DNA from: Dimorphilus gyrociliatus | Lineage: Eukaryota > Annelida > Polychaeta > Dinophilidae | DNA length: 64,000 nt | NCBI GenBank assembly: GCA_904063045.1 | Contig: CAJFCJ010000006.1 | Location: 1,713,601 to 1,777,600, forward strand | Direction: 5' to 3' | Shown here: positions 46,876 through 58,874 of the stretch, piece by piece | How the letters are laid out: the number at the start of each line of letters is the position of its first letter | How positions within the stretch are numbered: the stretch's first letter is position 1 | The notes under the pieces: model-generated | What the model was told of the DNA's origin: nothing | What the model saw: only the letters and a program-made list of their open reading frames with translations | Database searches by the model: none | Made by a program: the position numbers and the translations under genes

Positions 46876-49800
46876 CTATCTCCTCTTAGAGCTTGGTTTT
46901 CTTTCATATCTATCCACCAAAAACTTATGTTCCAATAGCTGTCGAGCTGACGGTCTAACAGATTGATTTCTGGTGAGGCATTGATTGACAAAATCTCTTG
47001 CTTCAGGTGAAAAACTTTCCGCTAACTTTGGTATTTCACTCTCCTCTCTGCCTATGTTAAACATGGCTGCTGTTGCTGACATGTCAGCCCTAGCAATAAA
47101 AATTATTATTAACTAATTATATTGTTCAATTAGTGGAGACTCATACCATGGAGGTTTTGTTGTTGCCATTTCAAAAACGGTGCAACCAACACTCCAAATA
47201 TCACTTTTAGGACCACAGCCAACTTCTTGAATTACTTCAGGAGCCATCCAATATGGAGTACCTCTCATTGACATCAGAATTCTACCTGAAGCTTTCTCGC
47301 TTCCGGAGCATTCTAATCGAACACCAAGTATTCGTTTTGCACATCCAAAGTCAATAAGCTTAATTCTACCTTTTTCTGATAGCATAATATTACCACCTTT
47401 AATATCTCTGTGGATCACACCATTTTGGTGTAGGTAAGCAATACCTTCCAATATTTGTCTAGTATATCGAGAAAATATCTCTTCGTCAAGTGCTCCAAAT
47501 CTTTTTATGTTAGTTGCTAATGACCCTCCGGGAACATACTGCATAAAAATTGAAACAATATTTTTCTCCAGAGACGCACCTTTGTACCTATTGATAAATG
47601 AAGAGGGATTAGTCAAATGTAAAGAAATGAAAACTTATTTTTAAAAACTCACTGAACTATATTCGGATGTTTAAGATTCCTCAGTATATTTAATTCTTCA
47701 AGTATTTTATCATAGTCTGATTGAGCTTTTTCAGAATCATCATCATCAGTATCAAGCTCAAATTGTTTAACTGCTATTAGCTCTCCTGTAGTAGTAAGAC
47801 CGCAGAAGACTTTTCCGTACGCACCTTTCCCTAACAGGTGGCCTTTCTTCCATTTTATTTCTTCTTCATCGCTCGTTTGAGACATACAACTTGAATTTGT
47901 AGAGGCAAGCGAACACCTACGGCCTAGTCTACTTGTAATAGTCTGTAGTTTGGAATACAAGTTATAAAGAGGTAAGGTAAAATACTGTTTCAGCTTACTC
48001 TTGATTGAGTAGCTTCATCATTGCTTTCAGCCTGATTACTGTTATACTTTAAAGTTCCTGAACTAAAGTTGGTGTCGCTGTTCACTTCCTGTTAAAAATA
48101 GACAATGTTACATTTAAAACCACAAGAGCTAATTTGATTATTAACCGTCTCTTGATCCAAGTTTTCTTCCAAGAGTATTACTTTATTTTCCAAAATGTTT
48201 TGTGGATTCTCAGAAGTTTCGCGAACACTTAATGGAAAAATTTCTTGTACTCTCGAGGAGACTTGTGTTAATGAATTCTTTCTCGGTGTAGTATTCTTTG
48301 GGGAAGTGTAGGATGGATGGACACTACGAAGTATCTCCTCAATGGTTTCATTAAGGTTTTCATTATTATTTAGTTTCTCAGGAGTTTTTACCTGAGCAGG
48401 TGAATATGCCTCAATATCGTTTGTAGGGAGTGCCTTAAGTCTTTCTTCAATGTCACTGACTAATATCGTTTCACTCTCTTCATCTATAGCCGAAAAAATT
48501 ACTTCTTTTTCCACTATTTCAGCTGACACTAACTCATCTCCACTCTCATTATCGCTGTTGTTCAGTTCAAGTCCACATTCACTTAATCTTTCACTTTCGT
48601 TATCTTCGTTTTCCCATTTAAACTCAATTTCACCGAAAAACTCGGAACCTTTACGTGGACTATCGTCATCTGCTGAGAATTGATCGATTGTCTTTGCTGT
48701 TGCACCTGGAGCTAACTCAAGTTGTGATTGACCTGTCTGGATATGCCAACCCTGCCCTGAAATAAATCCAACGCCTTCTGTTTTAGGATTGACAAGAGAT
48801 TTATTCTTCTTATTCGCTGACTTGACCCTGCCTTTTTTACATTTTTTACCAGATTTCGGTCGGGTCACTTGAATCGCATCCGGGGGATCCTTAGCAACTT
48901 TTCTTTTAGCAGATGCAGAAGTTGGTTTATTAATCTTTGGTTTTAATTTTGATGCAGCTGACAATGAAGGAACTTTTCTAGTTGAAAGTTTAGCCGATAT
49001 TTTTGATTTTTCTTTCTGAATTAGAGCAGCTTTCTCTTGCACTTGTCTAATTGTTTCAAAAGGATCTGAAATGACAGGGGAAGTGTACTGTTCAAAAGGT
49101 TTTGTCTTTTTTGCTTCGGTCGCTTTAGGAAGATTTGGTGACGAATCTGCGTTTCTTGCTTTTTCACATTCAGCATTTGTGGCTTCCTTTTTCAAAATTG
49201 GTTTGGCAGACATAGCCTTTTTCTGTTCTTTTGGATCCTCTGAAGTTGATTTCTTTGGAGTTTTTTGTTGAAGTACAGCTTTGTTGGCGATTGGTTCTAA
49301 TTTCTTTATGGCTTTTGGTACAGCTTTAACTGAAGTTTTCTTAACATTACTTGTTTGCTTTGAGGTCAATCTATTCTGTACAGTCGGTGCACGGCATTGG
49401 CTGATTTTTCGTTTGGAGTCGACATCGTCCTTGCCTACGTTATCTTTTTCCTGAATAGGTTTTGCATTTACTGTTTCATCTTCACATTTTGTGATTACTC
49501 TAATAGCCGGATCAGCTACAATTGTTTGGTTCACTACTGCACCACTTGCTCCTTCCGTCTCTTTAGCATGTTCAGAGTTAACTTTTGCTACTTCGTCTGA
49601 AGATTTTGTTTCAAAACTAGATGACGTTGATGGAGTACTAGTCTGAGTTTTATTTGAACTGAGATCAGAAGTTATTTGAGCTGGACATAAATCCTCAGAG
49701 GATTCGTTCCTTTTTAATTCAAGAGAAGAGGAAATTATAGCTGCCTCAATTCTCTCTTGTTTTTCTTCTTCGTCTCTGGCAGATGGTATTCTGTCCAAGG

Positions 49801-52663
49801 ACCTTCTTTCTACTAATAGTAGTTCAGTCTTTTTTGAACGATTCGTTCGTGGAGTGGTTTCGCCTTCGCTGGAGGAGTTACTACATGTGGAAGACCTGGA
49901 TAATTGCCTTTGTAAATGCGTTCTACTTTTTTCAATTATAAATTCTCCCGACAACAACATTGAATGACTTCTTTGTTTTCTAACACCGCTATCTGAATCG
50001 CTTGCTTCATCATCAGTTCGAGGAGAACTCTCCTAAAAAAGAATATTCGCTTTAAAATAGTTAACAGTTAATAAAGTAACTCACCTTTGAAAGAGGTCCA
50101 AAGTCATAAGACAAGTCTACCAGACGCATTTCAGTTGAACGGCAGCGGAGTTTTGGGGTTCCGCATGTTTCAAGTATAGGAATGCGTTCACTAATCCTTA
50201 GCGTATGATCTGAAGAAGAAAAGAAGGAAGTTTTAATCTGAAGTAAATCTAAAATGTCAGTTTTAAATATATTAAGATCAATTATCTAGTAAAAGATAAA
50301 GGTTTATAGGGTAATCGGATTATTGGATAAATTCAAGGGTAAAAATAGCAAAAACGAATAGTGTAAACCGAAATTTCTTTGTTAACTTGTCGCTGCTGCA
50401 TACCTATTGTATTCTTCTTCGTGGGCGATGACAATATTTGACTGGTGGAGGCTAGAGGATTTGAACATTCGTCCTCCATTTCTAATGTTATAACAGATGC
50501 TTTAGATTGACACCTTGTGGGTTCTTCTGGGCCATAACTCAGGAAGGGAAATGATATGGGATCGGATCCAGTTCGCCTATGCCCTAACTTTCTTCTATCC
50601 TTTCCAATAGGAGGTACAGGATTCAGTCGCACAGTATCACCCGTCCCTGGGCCGTCTATGCTCACAACGCTTATTGGAAACTGTTGAGGTTTGCTCGGCG
50701 GTGTAGGTTCAGCTGTTTAAGGTAATATTATTTGTGCATATGTGATTATATAAGATAAAAAAAAAGATGCATTTAGCATGCTCATTCAAGACTTTCTTTT
50801 GCAGGATATAAAATGATATTATATACTTACAGAAATGCCGTCCATGCCTCTTTGCAGAGGATAATCTTGACTCTGTTCCATCCCTTGACTTGGTATCAGG
50901 ACTGAAGCGAATTTTAGCACTCTTACGGGGTGATGATGAGGCTGTGTTGCAAGTACTAATATTGGGTAAGATTCTTGACGGAGTAGAAAGTTTTCTTTGA
51001 GTTAATGCTCTGCAAAATTTGCGAGAAATTGTAAAAAGAAACAGATGTAATTAAGGATCAACTTACCCAGAGACATGAGAATGTATACTATCTTCAATAT
51101 CTTTCTGTAATTTTTCCTCAGCCTTTTTAATCTTTTCCACATTACACATTTGTCTCTTTAGGACATTCGCTGCTGCAGCTGTTAATTTAATTTTAGCATG
51201 TTTTCTTAATTAACTAAATAGCAAGGTACCTGCTGAACTTATAGCATCAAGTGGTGGAGGTTGATCGTTTTGACTACATTTAATTAAATCAGTAGTTTTT
51301 TCTTTTGTAATGGGGCAATTTGAATCTTGACGGCTGGGGGCTCTAACAGGAGCTAAAGTGCGTGGCACTTCGGTTGCTTTTTGCCAAGCCTGCCGAAGCA
51401 GAGTTTTTATTCTTTTTGTCTTTGCCACATCGGCCGGTGTATGACCAGCATCATCGACTGAAGTGACGTCAGCACCTCGTTTCAAAAGCAACTTTGTCGA
51501 TTCCTCGTGACCATTGATTGCCTGCATAATAATATTCAAAATGATTGTTCAGAGTAGTTTACACTATATACTTTGCATATATAGCACATTCATTATTTAT
51601 AGGTATGAATAAAATAATTTTTAAATTCTAAAAGTTTAATTACCGCTATATGTAATGCTGTAGATCCAGAATAACCCTTAGAATTCGCCTCGGCCCCGCA
51701 GTCTAGAACCGTTTTTAAAACTCCAGTATTTCCAGCTTGAGCAGCACAATGAACAGCCGCAAACTGTCTCTTATCTCTGACATCTTGATTATCTAAGTGC
51801 TAAATTAAAAGATAGTCTGTATATAGATATATATGAAGAGTTATATATATATTGTATATATTTATATATATTAGTATATATATATACTAGTTGCCTACGA
51901 AATGAATGGAAATTTATAAATAAACAAATACATAATACCCTACCTGCAATATATATTTTACCACTTCAGCCGCACATTCAGCGGTTGACGAGCAAGCTAA
52001 ATGAATAATAGACCTCTCCTGGAGGTCAGTGGCTTTTAAATCAGCTTTAGATTGCAAAAGTCGTCTAACAACGGCCAGTGATTCGCACTTTGAAGGGCTG
52101 AATTTTTCCATAATATTCATATCTCTTACAGCTAAAAGTAGAGGAGTAAATCCATCAGAATTAAGACAGTTTACGTTAACATTCTCATTCTTCAAAATAG
52201 TGTTTACGGTATCTATATCGCCCTGCCAAGAAGCCTGGAGAAGGTTTCGGTGATTTCCACCGTTTTCGACACCAGTGAGTAGTTTGGACTTCATACTTAT
52301 GTGTGAAGCTAATTCAAGAGGAGTATGTCCATCGTTGTCCCTGAGAGTTATGTCAGCTCCGTTCTTTAAAAGAGCATCAACGCAGTCTGCGTAACCTCTA
52401 TGAACAGCCCAATGAATGGCCGTTCGGCCAGTTTTACTGTCTCGTACATCAACTGTAACAGCCTTTTCACCTCTAGCTTTAAGTAAACTTTCCAATTTTG
52501 CTGCATCGCCATCCTTAGCTGCCGATATAAAGGCATCTCTCGAGTAATTTGATACGGTATCCGTATTAAATATTGTATCAACAACGTCCTGATATTGCTT
52601 CATTGAAGTTTCGTGTCGTTTTGAAGTGTTTAGAGTATTCGATGGACTTGTTGTCAATGTCAT
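46876..52663 (-). CDS. Ankyrin-repeat MAP kinase kinase kinase, MAP3K19/YSK4-like
   Basis: One continuous gene of about 14 exons whose joins I traced in phase from 52663 to 46876. N-terminus: six or more ankyrin repeats (SKTGRTAIHWAVHRGYADCV, NDGHTPLELASHIS, NSDGFTPLLLAVRD, GYSGSTALHIA, AINGHEESTKLLLKRGADV). Middle: about 1,000 residues, Ser/Lys/Glu-rich and probably disordered, with a short coiled segment (VEKIKKAEEKLQKDIEDS). C-terminus: STE-group kinase closest to MAP3K19: KWKKGHLLGKGAYGKVFCGL, IAVKQFELDT, SIFMQYVPGGSLATNIKRFG, VIHRDIKGGNIML, LIDFGCAKR, RGTPYWMAPEVIQE and the ending RPSARQLLEHKFLVDRY. All catalytic motifs are intact. It should phosphorylate MAP2Ks in JNK/p38/ERK cascades. 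The ankyrin N-terminus is the surprise: vertebrate MAP3K19 is not known for ankyrin repeats. The start at 52663 is the first Met of the first ankyrin exon. Confidence 0.88.
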
Positions 52664-53460
52664 TATGCTTCAAAAGCCTAGTGTATCTGTCGTTTTTTCC
52701 TTAATCTACAGATTACACCATATCACGTGTCCCCTGTGTAAGAAAACAACAAGGTATTGCGTAAAAGTTTCTGGCAACAAAACATAAAACCATTCAATAA
52801 TTCTTTGTCCTAGAGATCGAGAAAATTGGCACTAATCCAAATCGAATGCTTATTGGAAACCGATTGTTTATGATTCTATTTTTTTAAAGACACTACAGTT
52901 ATTTGGTTCATACCTTACGTTTTGAAATTCGTCCCTAATTGCAGATAATCCATTTCACAAAAACTAAAATGCCAACCAGATCGGTAAATTAGCGACTGAC
53001 AGAAAAAGAGTCGTATGCTATTTATAAGGAAAGGTGAATCGATTAAATGCTATTAAAGTGTATATCTTTTCTTTTTTCAACAATTAAAACGGGTTCGAAC
53101 ATGAGTAAACTTTTAATGACCCATAAATATAGGAACCAACTAGTAGAGGAAGGAGAAAAAAGGTATAGGAGTGGGAATATCCAAATCCTTTTATTGAATA
53201 TACAGACGATGATTAATATAATCTAGCACAATAAAAAGACATAGGCTTTAATTCAAATTTCTTTATTCACTTACGACAGTAAAATAAAGAAGAAAATGTC
53301 GCGTAAAAAATTATTTCATTAATAAATAAAATATTTCTTTAAAGCTTGATCTATAAGGGTAAAAGAATAGAAATTATATCTTTTTTAATATAGTGTATAG
53401 TCAGTTCAATTCATTGAATTTAAATTAATTGAATTTCTATTCGTAAGAAGGAAGAAGAAG
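52664..53460. other. Upstream spacer of the MAP3K gene
   Basis: AT-rich, with a few moderately GC-rich patches near 52.7 and 53.0 kb. It presumably holds the kinase promoter and 5' UTR. No coding exon was seen. Confidence 0.5.
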
Positions 53461-53867
53461 CTAAAGGAGTTTGGAATAAAATGATTCAATTATATTGTAT
53501 ATATACTGTATATGGCTTGAATCAATACTACTGAAAAAATTCTTGAGGTATTGATTTAACCGGGACATTTTATAATATCGCCTAACGAGTAAGAGGTCAA
53601 ATGAATGGAAAAAGAGTAAATTTTTGCAATAATAAAGTAAAAAATACATACCTTAATTCAGTTACTATTTGTTTTATGAATATTTCATCCGAATAGTTTA
53701 GCCATTTTATCCATAATTTAAGTAAATTTGAAAAAAAATCATTAAAAAAAATCAGTTCAAGGTTTGAATGTCTACTGCTTGTTCTGTTTACAGTTGCCCA
53801 GCAATTTCTTAGTAAGGTTGGATTGCTCGGTCTGCCATCTACAGTCATTTGAACATATTTATCCTGT
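53461..53867 (-). CDS. Two 3' exons of an unidentified gene, possible ZP-like segment
   Basis: An exon at 53867-53651 is bounded by a good acceptor (ctaacag) and a strong donor (aag/gtatgt). It is open throughout (DKYVQMTVDGRPSNPTLLR, NCWATVNRTSSRHSNLELIF). It joins in frame to a terminal exon at about 53601-53461 (RRYYKMSRLNQYLKNFF, ending SFYSKLL and a stop). The NCWAT motif followed by an LI segment recalls the C-terminal half of zona pellucida domains (CWATP...LI.nGC). The second Cys and the rest of the ZP signature are missing, so this may be a decayed or coincidental match. I could not find upstream exons or a start; a truncated or broken gene is possible. Confidence 0.35.
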
Positions 53868-55044
53868 TAGTGGAAAGTCAATGGTTTTTTTTATGCAATC
53901 ATAAGATAAACATGATATATTGTTTTGTAATTTCCATTTAGATATCGTAAAAAGAAATAGATTTTGATAAATTAACCTTTGTGCATGTTATCATCAGGTG
54001 CAATTTTCTATATATATATATATATACACTGTATATATAAATTTATATATATTAGTTATACATACCGCTTAAATTATACTTGTTTATTTCTTTATCTTAT
54101 CAACAATAATATTGATTCTGAAACTTTGCTATTATAAATCTACATCCTTATAAAATCTTTTATGGGAACAATTAATCAAAATGATCTATTTTTAAACTTA
54201 ATCACATGTTTATTGAATATTTTTGGGGGGTAAAACATTTTATTCTTTTGAAGCGTATCTCTCGAATCTAGGCACTTGTTTTATCGTTTAAAACAATTTT
54301 TAATGTTTATGCTTTTTTCCTATTTCTGTCAGGAAAATAGATCTTTATATATCTTTTAAGTGTGGGAAAAGAAAAAATTCAATAGAGGTTATATAAGTAT
54401 GTTTAAATATTACCTTGTTTTTCAGAAAAAAAGACTAATCAAGGTAAAATTTCTAAACGTAAATTGTCCTATTCTATCTGCGTACTTATTCTTCTAAGGT
54501 TATTTGGATAAAATCTAATCTACTTATTACGAAGTTCCATTTTATTATTTATTTCATTTATCGGTTAAAAACAACTGTATTTCTTACTTTTTTTATTACT
54601 GACCTTAACTTCTTTAAGTTAATGATGCAATATTTTAGTACTATTTTAATACAATAAAAAATAGTAGGAATAAAGTCTTTCTTGCATATATATGACATTT
54701 CAACATTTTTTAATTTTCAAGTCAACCGCCTAAGTTTTAAACTGCGTAGTAATTCAATAATAATGGAAATAATTACTTTTCTTATACATTCAAATGTATA
54801 ACTGATTGTGAACATAATCTCTAATTAACTATATATACGATTTCATTCATTAATTAAAATTGTTAAATAATTTGCTTCCCTCCTCCAATCATTACAACAA
54901 GCATGGCAAGAGATTATAGATAGTTGACCGATCGGTAACCGGTTGCTGAACGAAAGTGTCCGAAATTTTATCGAATCGAATACCTTCGGAAGTGTGTTTT
55001 TAAGCGTGGAACACATTGCTGTCATTTAAAGGACCCGGCAAATC
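53868..55044. other. AT-rich gap before eIF3m
   Basis: Contains TA repeats near 54.01-54.05 kb and no convincing exon. Any missing 5' exons of the ZP-like fragment would have to lie here. The last 150 bases upstream of 55045 are less AT-rich and probably form the eIF3m promoter and 5' UTR. Confidence 0.5.
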
Positions 55045-56720
55045 ATGGCTTGTCCAACATTTATTGATATCACGGAGGAGGAACAGGTAAAATAAGCTAA
55101 TATTATATAGATTATATATGATTCTCCATGACTATTTCGACTTTGAGAATTATCTTCGGTTCAGTTTTATATTGTTGTATTATCGCTCTTAAACCGCTAA
55201 CAGATGGCTGAACTGAGAGAATTTCTTCACCGAAAAGGTGAAAAAATAACGAAGGAGTATGAGAAGGAGGGTGGTAACTTATGTGACAATTTAATGGAGA
55301 TAATGGATGCCTCTCGTAACATCGTTAATGAGGCCAGTGGTTAGTCTTTTTATTTCACTGCAATTGATATTTTGTGCAAAATCGCCTCTAAAAAACTTTC
55401 AATATATAGATACCGTACAAGAATATGAAAGTCTTTTGTACAGTTTGGTTTCTTTAGTTGTTTATGTTCCGTTTCCGGATAATGATCTGTTGAAAATCGA
55501 GAAATTTTGCGAAGTCTTATCAAACCCTGAGAATCAAAAACCAGGAAAACACTGTGAATCTAGGCTTAGAGTGTGAGTAGAGAGTGATTGATTATTCATC
55601 TATATAAAGAAATGAGTAAAAATTAACCATTTTTATATAGATTACAAACCCTTTACAAGAGTTTGTCAACTAACGGTCCTCAGAGATATATTGTATACAA
55701 AGCAATGCTTGGAATTGCAATGGCCATACCAAACATGAGTGCAATAATCACTGATGTAAAAAAGGTTAGTAGCATGGACATGAAAACAGATATAACCCAG
55801 TAAATTGTTTTAATTCTATTAAAGCTTGGTAAACTTTTTGAAGAATGGAATGTTGGAGTTGAAGAGCAGAGAGAATTATATATGATCATACAAAAAGGAT
55901 GGTTAAAAGTAAATCTTCCCAACAGAGCAATGAAGACAATGTTAGCCTATTTGTCAACTTTTGAAGCTGAAGATTCTAAAAAAGCAACAAAAGAAGCTGA
56001 AAAATGCATATTTATCTTAATTAATGATCCTAGATACTTTCTTATGGATCATTTGTTGAACTTGGAACCTGTTAAGGCTTTGAAAGGCTCTCTAATTTTT
56101 GAAGTAAATTCTCACTTTCATATTTCACTAGAAAAATAATAAACATTCAACTTTTCAGTTGCTACAAATCTTTATTCATCAACGAGTTGCCCAATACCTT
56201 GATTTCTATTCTAAAAACCAGGAATTTATTGAAATGATGAGTAAGCTTTAACATTAAATTCTTTTAACTTCAATAAGATTTCAAATTATTGTTTAGAACT
56301 CAATCATGAACGCAATTTGAAAAAGATGAGGATTCTTACTTTAATGCAAATAGGAGAATTTAACAGAGTTGTAGATTTCTCCACATTAGAAAGAGAATTA
56401 AAATTGGAATCGGACCAAGTAGAAAATTTTGTAATAGAAGGTAAAATAATGCTAAATCTTAAAAAATCAATGTAAACTAAATCATGTCTATTTTTGCAGC
56501 CACTGCTTGTAGAGCCGTAAACGTAAAAATTGACGAAATGAATAAAAAGATCGTTATCAATAGCACTTTACCTAGGGCATTCGAGATGAAACAATGGCTA
56601 AATCTACAAAACCAATTGAAAAATTGGAAATGGCAGTTGAACACCGTAAAAAATTTCCTCGCTGTCAAGAAAGAGAAACCGAAGAAATCGAATCAATCGC
56701 GATACGCTCCTGAACGCTAA
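55045..56720 (+). CDS. EIF3M: Translation initiation factor 3 subunit M
   Basis: PCI-domain subunit of the eIF3 complex, needed for mRNA recruitment to the 40S ribosome; cytosolic. Nine or so exons: 55045-55086, about 55203-55338, 55410-55572, 55640-55764, 55825-56103, 56160-56237, 56297-56440 and 56500-56720. Family matches along the length: MACPTFIDITEEEQMAELRE at the start; SLVSLVVYVPFPD; YIVYKAMLGIAMAIP; EEWNVGVEEQRELYMIIQKG; the PCI core DPRYFLMDHLLNLEPVKALK, LLQIFIHQRVAQYLDFY, KKMRILTLMQIGE; and the winged-helix end VNVKIDEMNKKIVINSTLPR, LKNWKWQLNTVKNFL. Full length for the family. Its 3' end converges with the chitin-binding gene, whose stop lies 78 bases away. Confidence 0.95.
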
Positions 56721-56798
56721 TTAACTATTAGTCAATTCTCTGTTTTTTTTCAAGGGCTTGTATTAAAAAGAATTTATTAAAATGTAAACATTGTGGAA

Positions 56799-57344
56799 TT
56801 ATGGTTTTGCAGTTGTTATAGGTTCCGGAGAATAAGTTCCACACGGGGGTGGAACATCTCTTGGCCAGTTACAAAGACTATCATAAACATCCCATGTCAG
56901 ACCTGTTCCGGGATTAAGTAATTAAAATGTAAATATATATAAAAAAGAGATATATTACCATCAGGACAACACTGAGTTCCCATGTTTTGTCCATCTTGAC
57001 ACGTGTAGTAGCACCTACAGTTCATTTCCAAAATTGGATATCTCCCATCTGGAGTATTTCCACAACTTTTCTCATTTCCACAAGGCGGAGGTGTATTCAC
57101 AGGATCGTCACATTGACCCTTAGCGTGATTGAAAACTCTTGGTCTTATGCAATAGTTGGCAATAGGCGACCCATTTCTGCAAATTTCATAATACTGACAA
57201 CCAGCATTTACTATTGTATCATCAGGTTTATTAATGCATTCATTGGCAGATGCAAATCCGACTACAAAGAAAGAAAAAAAGTAATCCTTTATCTTCAATA
57301 AAAGATATACAACCTAAACAAAGCAACAATGTAATCTTAATCAT
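56799..57344 (-). CDS. Secreted chitin-binding protein with type-2 (peritrophin-A) domains
   Basis: Small extracellular chitin-binding protein of about 150 residues. Three exons: 57344 to about 57314, about 57263-56960, and about 56908-56799. The first join restores a clean signal peptide, MIKITLLLCLVGFASA. Domain 1 has the CBM14 spacing: NECINKPDDTIVNAGC, QYYEICRNGSPIANYC, RPRVFNHAKGQCDDP, then a final Cys. Domain 2: SCGNTPDGRYPILEMNC, CYYTCQDGQNMGTQCCPDG, then LTWDVYDSLCNWPRDVPPPC. The six-Cys pattern and aromatic positions fit peritrophin-A modules. Likely roles are cuticle, jaw or chaeta, gut lining, or defence against chitinous invaders. It is compact, with no membrane anchor. Confidence 0.88.
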
Positions 57345-57767
57345 ATTTCTCTCTGTTTTGCTTCAGAGGTTAGCGTTAGGTTGAATACGCCGTTCGCCTC
57401 TTTTATAGAGGCTTAATTATAGCCAGCGAAGATAACAGATGCTAAGTTATGTTCACACATGCTTAAAATGCTACTTTTGCCAAAAAATATATTCTTCCTT
57501 GGGAATTACCTGATTGTGTCAAATATAACCTTCAATTATCATTATCAAAACATAGATACAGTATATTTATATATATAGCCTTTAAAGTAATTTTTATTTT
57601 ACTCATTATGGATATCGGTTATTCACCTTCTGTAAGATTTGAATAGAAAAAAAAAACTTGAATGTTATCTTACAATTCCCGGATTTATTTATTGGAAAAT
57701 CTTAATCATATGCAAGATTTCAATAACAAAAACATTTATTTTTATTTTGCTAACAATTCTACAATTA
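57345..57767. other. Spacer
   Basis: 423 AT-rich bases between two minus-strand genes. Nothing coding was seen. Confidence 0.6.
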
Positions 57768-58874
57768 CTAATTGTATCTTTCTTTTGTTAAATCTATAAT
57801 TGCCCTTCCCCTGACCTCTCCTCTCCTCAAAGCATCTAAAGCATAGTTGATTTCGTCCAAAGAAAAAAAACTCGTTTCGACATCGTTAATTCGATTTTCC
57901 TTCACAAGCTCAACTACTTCTCTAAGAGTCTCCAATGATCCGGTTCTTACTCCTTTTAGAGTAATACTTCTACTGATAACGTCCGCAAGTGATATATCTA
58001 AATGACCGCCATTTAATCCAATTAACGTTATCGTACCTCCGTTCTTGGAACATTTTAAGCAAATTTCAGCAGTTTCGCTTGTACCCGTGAAATCAATGGA
58101 GCCAATGAATCCTCTTTTTAAAGACTTTTCAAAGATTTTGTCGACTTGACAATCAAAATTAGCATCTTTAGACCAAAGAAAGGTATGACTGGCTCCCTTG
58201 TTTTTAGCAATATCAAGTTTTATTTTGTTTACGTCAACAACGCAAATTTCCGATTTTGGATAGATAGATTTCGTAAAGGTTATAGCCCATTGGCCCAATC
58301 CACCAGCTCCTATAAGAAGGATGGAGCCATCCGGATTTCCTTTGAGAGATTCACCTAGACTTTTGACAGCCGAATAAGCTGTAAGGGCTGAACATGGTAG
58401 CATGGGTGCCACATCATTCGGAATTGAATCCTTCTTTATCAAATAATTACTTGTATTTGGCAAAATAGTATGAGTTGAATAACCGCCTATTATCTTTCCT
58501 TGACCAACGTCCTTAGAACCGCTGGGATTATTTTCGCAGAGAGATGACCTACCGTTTAGGCAGTTGATGCACTGCCTGCATCCCGCCCAAGGGTAGACAA
58601 GAACCTTATCTCCAACTTTAAATTGACTATCAGCTTTAATTCCTATATCTACTATAGTTCCAGATATCTCATGACCAGGAGTAATACCGCTGATTCCTCT
58701 CCCTTCTTCATCACAATAATTAGAATTCTCATTTTCAATGAAATGCAAGTCGCTATGACAAATACCTGCATATTCTATCTTTACAATAGCGCCCTCAACT
58801 GGTACCTTCGGTAGAGGTTCGTTTATTATCTTTAAAGGCTCTTGCTCTCTCGTAATAATTGCCCTACGAAGCAT
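57768..58874 (-). CDS. Zinc-dependent medium-chain alcohol dehydrogenase, intronless
   Basis: NAD(P)-dependent dehydrogenase of 368 residues in a single exon. Catalytic zinc ligands are in YAGICHSDLHF and TPGHEISG. The structural zinc loop has four Cys (GCRQCINCLNGRSSLC). The Rossmann fold shows LIGAGGLGQWAITF with the acidic VVDVNK at the end of strand 2, favouring NAD. The family's ending is preserved (SFFSLDEINYALDALRRGEV, RGRAIIDL). Length and motifs are those of a complete bacterial or fungal-type ADH. Physiological substrate unknown. All neighbouring genes of this size have several introns, so the lack of introns suggests a retrocopy or a gene acquired by horizontal transfer. The start Met at 58874 (MLRRAIITREQEPLK) aligns with family N-termini. 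Confidence 0.93.
   Translation of the reverse strand: MLRRAIITREQEPLKIINEPLPKVPVEGAIVKIEYAGICHSDLHFIENENSNYCDEEGRGISGITPGHEISGTIVDIGIKADSQFKVGDKVLVYPWAGCRQCINCLNGRSSLCENNPSGSKDVGQGKIIGGYSTHTILPNTSNYLIKKDSIPNDVAPMLPCSALTAYSAVKSLGESLKGNPDGSILLIGAGGLGQWAITFTKSIYPKSEICVVDVNKIKLDIAKNKGASHTFLWSKDANFDCQVDKIFEKSLKRGFIGSIDFTGTSETAEICLKCSKNGGTITLIGLNGGHLDISLADVISRSITLKGVRTGSLETLREVVELVKENRINDVETSFFSLDEINYALDALRRGEVRGRAIIDLTKERYN

Noticed and set aside
52664-53460. Further 5' exons of the ankyrin-MAP3K
   Set aside because: No open stretch with an ankyrin pattern or good splice sites was found. The first ankyrin exon already begins with a suitable Met and a disordered leader.
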